Below, one piece after another: positions 16,079 through 22,470 of a DNA stretch of 64,000 nt. The notes under the pieces were generated by a model. The model searched no databases. It saw only the letters and a list, made by a program, of their open reading frames with translations, and had not been told where the DNA came from. The DNA is taken from assembly GCA_044222225.1 (NCBI GenBank), contig JBGANR010000012.1, positions 79,192 to 143,191 of the forward strand, given 5' to 3'. The stretch is from JBGANR01 sp044222225. Its GTDB lineage: Bacteria > Actinomycetota > Actinomycetes > Mycobacteriales > Mycobacteriaceae. The stretch's first letter is position 1. Each line of letters starts with the position of its first letter. The translations under genes were made by a program, and so were the position numbers.

Positions 16079-17644
16079 TCAGGCCCCCAGCAGGCGGGCG
16101 ATGCGGCGTCCGGACGCGCCGGTGACGCCGCCCCCGGGATGTGTCGACGCGCCGGTCAACAGCAGCCCCGGGGCGCCGGGGACGCGTCCGGTCGCGAGAT
16201 CGGGTGCCGGCCGGAAGAGCAGCATCTGGTCGAGCGACATCTCGACGTGCATGATGTTGCCGCCGACGAGGCCGAGTTCGGCCTCGAGGGCCGCCGGGTC
16301 CTGGACGTGGCGGTGCTCGATCGTCGAGGTGAAGCCCGGTGCGTGCCTCTCCACCTGCGCGACGACGGCGTCGGCCGCGTCGGTCCAGGACGGGGCGCCG
16401 GCGCGCGGCCGGTAGGGATGCCACTGCGCCCAGAGGGATACCTGATGCCGTCCGGGCGGCGCCAGTGACGGGTCGATCGCCGAATAGCTCATCGCGATGA
16501 CGGCCGGCTCGTCCGGCACGAGCCCGGCCGCCGCCTGGCCGTGCGCGAGCCGCAGCTGGGCGCGGTCGGTGACGAGCAGCCCGAGCGCCGAGTGCACGCC
16601 GGCCGCGGGCAGGCCGAGGCCGGCGGCGTCGACGCCGTAGTCGGGCAGGGCCGTCGTCCCGAGCCGGACAGCCATGCCGATGCCGCCGCCGACGCGGACG
16701 TCCCGGCGCCAGCGGGCGAGGGCCGACGCGTCGTGGCCGCCGGCCTCGAGCAGGTCGAGCGTCGTCAGCACGTGGCACGCGGCGACCACCGACGTCGCGG
16801 CGTGTTCGACGCCGTCGGCCGTCCGCACGAGCCACGGATGACGCCCCCGGGGCGCGCGGACGAGCCGCGTGGCGGCGGCGCCGCAGCGCAGCTCGCCGCC
16901 GTGGGCCGTCAGGTGGGAGACGAGCGCGTCGGTGAGCGCCCCGCTGCCGCCGACGGCCCGGCCCGGCGGGATGTCGTGCAGCAGCGCGGCGAAGCCGACC
17001 ATCGGCGCGGTGCCCGGCTCGCTCATCGGCGGCCCGGACTGCGCGCCGAACCAGGCCAGTGCGGCCTTGAGCCGTTCGCTCGCGAACCACGAGTCGAGCA
17101 GGGCGTCGCCGGAGGCGAGGAACTCGCGGGAGAGCGCGGCGCCGGCGTCGGGACCGCGGCCGGCCGGATCGCGCGGCGTCAGCCCCCAGAACGAGCGGGC
17201 CAGCGCGGGGCCGGTGGGCGGGCGGCAGAACGCGTCGATGACGGCCCGTGAGCGCGGCCGCCAGACGCGCACGAACTCGCGGTAGGCGTCGGCGTCCGCC
17301 TTGCCGCAGGCCGCGGCGATCGAGGCGCAGGTGCGCTCGACGTCGGCGAAGAAGATCAGGGGAGGCGCGCCCGGGGCCCAGCCCCACGGGTCGCAGTCGA
17401 GATAGCGCAGGCCGTGCCCGGCGAGGTCGAGCTCGTCGGGGATCGGCGTGTGCCGGATCATGATGTGCGCCGACGAGCCGCGGTCGACGCGGTACCCGGG
17501 AAAGCGTTCGACGGTCGAGACGGCGCCGCCGGGAACGACGTCGCGCTCCAGCACCGTGACGCTGCGTCCGGCCGCCGCGAGGTAGCAGGCGGCGACGAGC
17601 CCGTTGTGGCCCGCGCCGATGACGACGACGTCGGAGACCGTCAT
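16079..17644 (-). CDS. crtO: CrtO-type carotenoid ketolase / phytoene desaturase-like protein
   Basis: A 521-residue FAD protein beginning VVVIGAGHNGLVAACYL, with VLERDVVPGGAVS and a C-terminal LLTGASTHPGGGVTGASGR block. Length and motifs fit the CrtO branch, which in Rhodococcus puts a 4-keto group on one end of a carotene. It is followed at once by cruF and preceded 28 nt upstream by a GNAT gene on the same strand. An alternative is a general CrtI-family desaturase; the CruF/GT2 neighbours favour ketolase. The symbol is provisional. Confidence 0.72.
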   Translation of the reverse strand: MTVSDVVVIGAGHNGLVAACYLAAAGRSVTVLERDVVPGGAVSTVERFPGYRVDRGSSAHIMIRHTPIPDELDLAGHGLRYLDCDPWGWAPGAPPLIFFADVERTCASIAAACGKADADAYREFVRVWRPRSRAVIDAFCRPPTGPALARSFWGLTPRDPAGRGPDAGAALSREFLASGDALLDSWFASERLKAALAWFGAQSGPPMSEPGTAPMVGFAALLHDIPPGRAVGGSGALTDALVSHLTAHGGELRCGAAATRLVRAPRGRHPWLVRTADGVEHAATSVVAACHVLTTLDLLEAGGHDASALARWRRDVRVGGGIGMAVRLGTTALPDYGVDAAGLGLPAAGVHSALGLLVTDRAQLRLAHGQAAAGLVPDEPAVIAMSYSAIDPSLAPPGRHQVSLWAQWHPYRPRAGAPSWTDAADAVVAQVERHAPGFTSTIEHRHVQDPAALEAELGLVGGNIMHVEMSLDQMLLFRPAPDLATGRVPGAPGLLLTGASTHPGGGVTGASGRRIARLLGA

Positions 17645-17672
17645 CGGGCGCCCCCGGGAACGGCTCGCCCGA

Positions 17673-18263
17673 TCACAGCGGCAGCCTCCGGCCGAGGACG
17701 GCGAACGGCCGCGGATCGCCGGCGAAGAGGAAGTCGCGGAGCACGTCGGCGAAGCCCAGCCTGCGGTACAGCCGCCAGGCGCGGTTGTCCTCGTCGGGGG
17801 CCTCCGGCGTCGAGAGCAGCACCTGCGCCTCCGGACGGTCCCGCAGCAGCTCGCGCAGCAGGGCCTCTCCGATGCCCGCGCCCTGCATGCCGGGGGCGAC
17901 GTGCAGCTCGGTGAGCTCGAAGTAGTCGCCCGCGACGGCCGTGATCTGCGCGTTGGGGTAGCCGGCCCGGCGCATGCCCTGGCGCAGCTGATGGTTCCAC
18001 CACTGGTCGGACGCGCCGCGATAGCCGTAGGCGACGCCGACGAGCCGCTCGACCCCGGCCAGGCCCGGTTCGGGGGCGTCGGTGGTCGTGACGCCGACGG
18101 CCCGCCACCCGGCCCGCCGGGTCTGCTCGCGCCACTGGGGGGCGCGCTGCTGTTCGGTGCCGAGCGGGTAGCGCATCGCGGAGACGTAGATGTCGAGGGC
18201 CTCCGGCAACCAGCCGTCGACGTCGTCGGCGCGCAGCTCGACGAGTCGCAGCGGCATCGTCAT
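17673..18263 (-). CDS. GNAT acetyltransferase, Rv2170 family
   Basis: A 196-residue GCN5-related N-acetyltransferase. Motif A reads ELHVAPGMQGAGIGEALL (about 121-138), the acetyl-CoA pyrophosphate loop; RAWRLYRRLGFADV near 169-182 is motif B. It is the orthologue of Rv2170, reported to acetylate metabolic proteins such as isocitrate lyase in M. tuberculosis. It has a good ribosome binding site (GAGGAGA) before ATG 18263. It probably opens the transcript continuing into crtO, cruF, lppM and the GT2 gene. Confidence 0.85.
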   Translation of the reverse strand: MTMPLRLVELRADDVDGWLPEALDIYVSAMRYPLGTEQQRAPQWREQTRRAGWRAVGVTTTDAPEPGLAGVERLVGVAYGYRGASDQWWNHQLRQGMRRAGYPNAQITAVAGDYFELTELHVAPGMQGAGIGEALLRELLRDRPEAQVLLSTPEAPDEDNRAWRLYRRLGFADVLRDFLFAGDPRPFAVLGRRLPL

Positions 18264-18344
18264 CGCATCTCCTCGGGGTCGTGGGGGTTGACGGGCGCCG
18301 GGTGTCGTCCTACATTGAAACCGTCGAACACAGTATCGACATAA

Positions 18345-18389
18345 CCGCCGCGGGATCGAGCGACTGGGAAGCGCGAGATCCCGCGGCGG
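18345..18389. promoter_or_regulatory. 13-bp perfect inverted repeat in a divergent promoter region
   Basis: CCGCCGCGGGATC and its exact complement are separated by 19 bp in the 228-bp gap between the divergent GNAT and HEPN-like genes. As RNA it would form a strong hairpin; as DNA it could be a protein binding site. It has no T-run, so a simple terminator is less likely. Confidence 0.6.
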
Positions 18390-18491
18390 ATCGCCATCGG
18401 GCGGCGGGCGGCGATTTCTGTCGGTGGGCGTTCCTATGGTGACGGCATGGTCACCGCCTCGGACGGCGGATGACGGTGGAAGGAGGCTGAC

Positions 18492-19001
18492 ATGGCGATC
18501 ATCGAGGCGACGGCGGGCGCCGGGGTCATGCGCGCAGCGGGTGCGATGGACGACGGCGCGAGGGCCGGGTTGAACGCCGCCGACGCACGGCGGCTGGCCC
18601 AGGCCCGTGACCTCCTCGCGCGGGCGGACGCGCTCGCCGCCCGCAGCGGCGACGCCGCGACGCCGTCGGACGTCTACCGCGAGCTTTATCTGGCCGCGCT
18701 GCGCGGCGCGGGTGCGGTGCTCGCCCTCTACGAGACGCGGCGACGCCCGGCCGGCGGGGCGTGGACGCGGCTGACGCGCGCCGTCCCGGGGATGGCGGAC
18801 GCGGCGCAGACCTTCGCGGGTCCGTCGCGGACGCGTGCGGCGATCGACGCCGGTGCGCGGCGCGATGTCACCGACACGGCGGTGTCCGCGTTATACGCCG
18901 ACGTGATGGCCTTTCTCGACGGAGTGGGCATGCATCTCGACGTCTTCGAGGCCGCCGGCGGGTCGGGACGCCGCGGGTCGGGCCGCGTCCGTCCGGCCTG
19001 A
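18492..19001 (+). CDS. SAV_6107-type HEPN-like protein
   Basis: A 169-residue, mostly alpha-helical protein. Residues about 28-150 resemble the SAV_6107 HEPN family found next to the dcw cluster in Mycobacteriales: LAQARDLLARADALAARSG, then YRELYLAALRGAGAVLALYETRRR and a helical C-terminal half. HEPN domains often act as RNases or helper subunits, but no clear R-x4-6-H catalytic motif is visible, so RNase activity is not claimed. It has a good ribosome binding site (GGAAGGAGG) before ATG 18492. Function unknown. Confidence 0.7.
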   Translation: MAIIEATAGAGVMRAAGAMDDGARAGLNAADARRLAQARDLLARADALAARSGDAATPSDVYRELYLAALRGAGAVLALYETRRRPAGGAWTRLTRAVPGMADAAQTFAGPSRTRAAIDAGARRDVTDTAVSALYADVMAFLDGVGMHLDVFEAAGGSGRRGSGRVRPA

Positions 19002-19171
19002 GCGGTCCGGGTCGTCGCGGCGGCTCGGGCCGGTCGGCCGGGAGCTCGAATCCGTTGGGCCGGAAGGTGGTCGGCCTCGCCGTCGGCTCGTAGGATCGAA
19101 GCAGGTCAGCCGATGCGAATCGGGTGTTCTCCGACGGCGGGTAGGCTTGCCGTCAACCCGCGTGAACGGGC

Positions 19172-19195
19172 GCCGTGGTGTGTTGACGCCACGGC
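19172..19195. promoter_or_regulatory. Short hairpin upstream of the DUF3040 gene
   Basis: GCCGTGG and CCACGGC pair across a 10-nt loop, 41 nt before the DUF3040 start. It lies in a 235-bp gap that otherwise shows nothing recognisable. It could be a terminator for the HEPN-like gene or part of the leader. Confidence 0.4.
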
Positions 19196-19236
19196 TCCTG
19201 TCACGCCGTCAATGAGGATCGGACAGAGGAGGGGCC

Positions 19237-19629
19237 GTGCCACTCTCGGAGCATGAGCAGCGCATGCTCGAACAGATCGAGAACGCCCTCTACGAGGAGG
19301 ACCCGCAGTTCGCCTCGCATGTTCGGGGGGCGAAGAAGCTCGGGACGTCGTCGCGTAAAGGGTGGCAGGCCGGTGTCATATTCGCCGCCGGGCTCCTCCT
19401 GCTCGTCGGTGGCGTCGTATTCAATCTGGCGCCGGGCGGATTCCCGGTGGTCAGCCTGCTCGGTTTCCTCGTGATGTTCGGGGCCGGGCTGTTCTTCATG
19501 TGGGGTGGATCCGGCGCGGGCAAGGCGAAGGGCGCACCGTCGGCGACAGGTCAGGCGCCGGCCAAGGGATCTCGCCCGTCCTTCTCCAACCGTATGGAGG
19601 AGCGCTTCCGCAAACGCTTCGACAGCTGA
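19237..19629 (+). CDS. DUF3040 membrane protein, Rv2169c family
   Basis: A 130-residue small membrane protein. The N-terminus PLSEHEQRMLEQIENALYEEDP is the hallmark of DUF3040 proteins, which occur across actinobacteria just upstream of mraZ. Two hydrophobic helices follow (about 46-68 and 71-92), then a basic C-terminal tail ending RFRKRFDS. GTG 19237 has a strong ribosome binding site (AGAGGAGGGG). Function unknown; the conserved location suggests a link to cell envelope or division. A clear terminator hairpin follows. Confidence 0.85.
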   Translation: MPLSEHEQRMLEQIENALYEEDPQFASHVRGAKKLGTSSRKGWQAGVIFAAGLLLLVGGVVFNLAPGGFPVVSLLGFLVMFGAGLFFMWGGSGAGKAKGAPSATGQAPAKGSRPSFSNRMEERFRKRFDS

Positions 19630-19661
19630 GGTCCACGCGCCGATCGGCGCGCGGCCATGAC

Positions 19662-19688
19662 GAGCCCGCCGGGATTCCCGGCGGGCTC
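19662..19688 (+). terminator. Rho-independent-like terminator after the DUF3040 gene
   Basis: GAGCCCGCCGGG and its exact complement pair around ATT, followed by TCCTGTGTCT. It separates the DUF3040 gene from the mraZ promoter region. Confidence 0.75.
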
Positions 19689-19751
19689 TCCTGTGTCTCG
19701 AGGTCGCGACCGCCCCGAGGCGCCCCGGCGGCCGGATGCTCGCCCCGCGCT

Positions 19752-19767
19752 CCCCACTTTCCCCCAC
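19752..19767 (-). promoter_or_regulatory. Upstream inverted copy of the MraZ operator core
   Basis: On the minus strand this reads GTGGGGGAAAGTGGGG, identical over 16 bases to the operator core just upstream of mraZ (19918-19933) but inverted and 151 bp away. MraZ binds repeated TGGG boxes upstream of its own gene. Two inverted sites could permit looping or a second upstream-facing promoter. Confidence 0.6.
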
Positions 19768-19910
19768 CGGCGCCCCCCGATCGGCCCGCCGGACCCGTCC
19801 GCGCTGGCCGAGGCGGGTGCGACGCGCCGACGCGTCCTCTCCAGCACCCTGGCGGAATCGTCATTGACCTGCACTGATACAGGACACGTGTCGGCGTGTG
19901 GAGTGCAGGG

Positions 19911-19933
19911 GTGGAAAGTGGGGGAAAGTGGGG
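19911..19933 (+). promoter_or_regulatory. MraZ operator (TGG boxes) upstream of mraZ
   Basis: Three direct boxes, GTGGAAA, GTGGGGGAAA and GTGGGG, place TGG(G) motifs at 19912, 19919 and 19929; the last two are 10 bp apart, one helical turn. MraZ family repressors bind such TGGG arrays. The site abuts a possible -10 (TACAGT), as expected for autorepression of the dcw operon. Confidence 0.7.
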
Positions 19934-19997
19934 TACAGTTCAGGACGCAGGTACGGGATCCCAGGTCGCTCCGATGGACCCGAGCGGAGGTGGGAAC

Positions 19998-20438
19998 GTG
20001 GCGATGTTGTTCGTCGGCACGTACACGCCGAGGCTCGATGACAAGGGGAGGCTGACGATCCCGGCGAAGTATCGCGAGGTGCTGTCCGGAGGGGTCATGG
20101 TCACGCGAGGCCAGGACCACAGCCTGTCGGTCTATCTCAAAGAGGACTTCGCTGAACTCGTGGCCCGTGTCCGGCGGGCGACGAACGCGAACCCTCGCCT
20201 GCGGGCGTACCAGCGAAGCCTGGCGGCCAATACCGACGAGCTGCGGCTCGATGCGCAAGGGCGCATCGTGCTGTCGGCGGAACATCGCCGGTATGCGAAT
20301 CTCGCGAAAGACCTGGTGGTCATCGGCAACGTCGACCACCTGGAGATCTGGAATGCCGAGGCGTGGGCGGCGTACCAGGACGAGTACGAAGAGGACTATT
20401 CGCAGGCGGGAGAGGACATCTTCGCGGAGATCCTGTGA
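19998..20438 (+). CDS. mraZ: Transcriptional regulator MraZ
   Basis: MraZ is a dodecameric AbrB-fold DNA-binding protein that represses its own dcw operon. The 146-residue protein has two SpoVT/AbrB-like repeats: FVGTYTPRLDDKGRLTIPAKYR at the N-terminus and DELRLDAQGRIVLSAEHRRY near residue 77; the DxxGR motif is intact in both. GTG 19998 is chosen because GGAGG at 19986 is 7 nt upstream; ATG 20004 is the alternative. The frame is open upstream to 19896 but that part overlaps the operator. Confidence 0.93.
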   Translation: MAMLFVGTYTPRLDDKGRLTIPAKYREVLSGGVMVTRGQDHSLSVYLKEDFAELVARVRRATNANPRLRAYQRSLAANTDELRLDAQGRIVLSAEHRRYANLAKDLVVIGNVDHLEIWNAEAWAAYQDEYEEDYSQAGEDIFAEIL

Positions 20439-20471
20439 TCGAACGACAGACGCGGGCGGGTGGCGCACGGC

Positions 20472-20531
20472 CTTCCTCCGGTGGCGACCCTGACACACTT
20501 CCCCAGTGCCAGGTGCGCCCTCCGGGGGGAG
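20472..20531 (+). ncRNA. Candidate mraW RNA motif in the rsmH leader
   Basis: Between mraZ and rsmH the transcript can fold into a long rod. CTTCCTCCGG (20472-20481) pairs with CCGGGGGGAG (20522-20531), GGCG with CGCC, then CCTG with CAGG and CAC with GTG, closing on a C-rich loop. A conserved structured element called the mraW RNA motif has been described upstream of mraW (rsmH) in actinobacteria; this fits its position. I could not compare with the covariance model. Confidence 0.55.
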
Positions 20532-20594
20532 ACCGAGCTTCATCCGCCGCGTCGTTTCAGGGGAACGGACGAGACCGCCGGAGCCGAGGAGAGT

Positions 20595-20626
20595 CCCAGT
20601 AGATGAGTGCCCCAGTAGATGAGTGC
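20595..20626 (+). repeat. Perfect 16-bp tandem duplication at the rsmH start
   Basis: CCCAGTAGATGAGTGC occurs twice in direct contact (20595-20610 and 20611-20626). Each copy carries an ATG. The first ATG (20603) opens an 8-codon frame (MSAPVDEC) that stops at 20629; the second (20619) is the rsmH start. The ribosome binding site GAGGAGAG (20587-20594) is at usable distance from the first ATG but not from the second. Confidence 0.9.
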
Positions 20627-21587
20627 TGAGCGCCGTCCGCGGCACGTCCCCGTCCTGGCCGGCCGCAGCGTCGAACTCCTTCGCCCCTCGATCGAGGCCA
20701 CCGCGACACCCGTCATGATCGACGGCACCCTCGGCCTCGGCGGCCACAGCGAGTTGTTCCTCTCGACCTTCCCCACGCTGCACGTCATCGCGATCGACCG
20801 TGACGAGCGCGCCCTGCAGCTCGCCGGAGAGCGGCTGGCGCCGTTCGGCGATCGCGTCACGCTGGTGCACGCGCGTTACGACGAGGTCGGTGCGGCTCTC
20901 GCCGCGGGCCGCGTAGACCGCGTCGACGCCGCGCTCTACGACCTCGGCGTCTCCTCGATGCAGCTCGACGAGGCCGACCGCGGATTCGCGTACTCCGTCG
21001 ACGCTCCGCTCGACATGCGGATGACCGCCGGCCAGGCGCTGACGGCCGCGGACGTCCTCAACACCTACGGCCACGGCGAGCTGGCGCGCGTCCTGTCGGA
21101 GTACGGCGAGGAGCGTTTCGCGGGCAAGATCGCCGCGGCCGTGCTGCGTGAGCGTGAACGCGAGCCGTTCAGTCGCAGCGGCAGGCTCGTCGAACTGCTC
21201 TACCGCGTCATCCCCGCCGCGACGCGTCGCACCGGCGGCCATCCCGCCAAGCGCACCTTCCAGGCGCTGCGGATCGAGGTCAACCGGGAGCTGGAATCGC
21301 TGCACGCCGCCGTGCCCGCCGTGCTCGACGCGCTGGCGGTCGGCGGCCGCGCCGTCTTCCTCTCGTACCAGTCGCTGGAGGATCGGATCGTCAAGCGGGA
21401 GTTCACCGTGCGGGCGAGGTCGAGTTCGCCGGAGGGGCTGCCCGTCGACCTGCCGGGCACGGCGCCGCTCTTCCGGGTGGTGACGCGCGGCGCCGAGCGG
21501 GCGTCGGAGGCGGAGCAGAGGGTCAACCCGAGGTCGATACCGGTGCGGGCACGGGCGATCGAGCGGATCGCCGAACAGGGGGAGTGA
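20619..21587 (+). CDS. rsmH: 16S rRNA (cytosine-1402-N4)-methyltransferase
   Basis: RsmH (MraW) methylates N4 of C1402 in 16S rRNA near the decoding centre. The 322-residue protein carries the SAM-binding motif GTLGLGGHSELFL (about 31-43), AIDRDERALQLA, YDLGVSSMQLDEADRGFAY and a C-terminal YQSLEDRIVKREF block. ATG 20619 is the second of two ATGs made by a 16-bp duplication; the short frame from the first ATG overlaps this start by 11 nt, so translation may be coupled. The next gene begins at its stop codon. Confidence 0.94.
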   Translation: MSAERRPRHVPVLAGRSVELLRPSIEATATPVMIDGTLGLGGHSELFLSTFPTLHVIAIDRDERALQLAGERLAPFGDRVTLVHARYDEVGAALAAGRVDRVDAALYDLGVSSMQLDEADRGFAYSVDAPLDMRMTAGQALTAADVLNTYGHGELARVLSEYGEERFAGKIAAAVLREREREPFSRSGRLVELLYRVIPAATRRTGGHPAKRTFQALRIEVNRELESLHAAVPAVLDALAVGGRAVFLSYQSLEDRIVKREFTVRARSSSPEGLPVDLPGTAPLFRVVTRGAERASEAEQRVNPRSIPVRARAIERIAEQGE

Positions 21588-21589
21588 TC

Positions 21590-22294
21590 GTGAGCATCAC
21601 GGCGGAGCAGGACAGGCGGCCGGGGGGCCGGGCCGACCGGCCGAGCGGGCGTCCCCGTTCGGTCGCGACGCAGCGGGCGATGGAGCGACGGCGCAAGCGG
21701 ATCGGGAACGAGGCCGCCGCGGTGGCCTCTCGCCGGCGTCGTCGGCGTCCCGAGGCCGAGGAGACCGACGCACCCGACACGCAGACGCGACGGGCGATCG
21801 TCGCGGCCAAGCAACTGCTGCGCGATTCCGAGAAGCGCAGGCAGATCCCGTTCGTCGCCGTGCTCATCGCGCTGCTCGTCGGCGGCGTCGCGCTGACTCT
21901 GCTGCTCTCGACGCATGCCACCGAGCAGTCCTATCAACTCGCGGTGGCCCAGGAACGCAACAACGACCTGCGCAACGAGCGGGATGCGCTCGCGCGCAGC
22001 GTCGGTGCGGGACAGTCGCCGCCCGAGCTCGCGAAGCGAGCCACGGCGCAGGGGCTCGTGCTCCCGGACGGGGTGATCGCCAGGCTCGTCGTCGGTGCCG
22101 GCGGCAAGGCGAAGACCGTCGGCGAGCCGATCGCGGTGCAGGCGGGCAGGCCGCTGACGCCGCCGTCGGGGACGGCCCGGGGTACGGCGACGCCGGGTGC
22201 GCCGACCGACCGGGGCGGCGACACGTCCGGCGATCCGCGAGTGCTGCCGAACACCGATCCGAATCGTGACGGCCGGATCGGGCACTCCAATTAG
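21590..22294 (+). CDS. ftsL: Cell division protein FtsL (Rv2164c-like)
   Basis: A bitopic membrane protein of about 234 residues. A basic cytoplasmic part rich in Arg precedes one membrane helix (about residues 85-108, FVAVLIALLVGGVALTLLL), then a coiled-coil segment (YQLAVAQERNNDLRNERDALARSV) and a Pro/Gly/Thr-rich tail. This is the FtsL arrangement: it bridges FtsQ and FtsW/FtsI in the divisome. GTG 21590 is preferred since GGGGGAG lies 7 nt upstream; GTG 21584, overlapping the rsmH stop, is also possible. It is longer than typical FtsL at both ends. Confidence 0.8.
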   Translation: MSITAEQDRRPGGRADRPSGRPRSVATQRAMERRRKRIGNEAAAVASRRRRRRPEAEETDAPDTQTRRAIVAAKQLLRDSEKRRQIPFVAVLIALLVGGVALTLLLSTHATEQSYQLAVAQERNNDLRNERDALARSVGAGQSPPELAKRATAQGLVLPDGVIARLVVGAGGKAKTVGEPIAVQAGRPLTPPSGTARGTATPGAPTDRGGDTSGDPRVLPNTDPNRDGRIGHSN

Positions 22295-22470
22295 TCGCCG
22301 CACGGTCGGAGTCGACGGGTCCGGGTGACCACATCGGGTATCGAAGATCTAGTCGGACGCGGGGGCGGAGCGACGGTCTTCAGGGCGTGTCTCGCGGCGC
22401 GCCGTGACAGATGTGACTGGTGTGACGGGGGTCAGGCAGAATTGTTCACCATGACGGAAGGACAGCCGAG

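Larger units (their letters stand above)
19630..19997. other. 368-bp mraZ upstream region
   Basis: This gene-free stretch holds the DUF3040 terminator (19662-19688), the inverted operator copy (19752-19767), a TTGACC that could be a -35 element (19864-19869), the operator next to mraZ (19911-19933) and a TACAGT that could be a -10 element (19934-19939). No open frame in it looks real. The promoter assignments are tentative. Confidence 0.6.

Noticed and set aside
18492..19001. HEPN-like gene as the toxin of a toxin-antitoxin pair
   Set aside because: No R-x4-6-H motif and no adjacent small antitoxin (MNT) gene; its place next to the dcw cluster suggests a housekeeping role.
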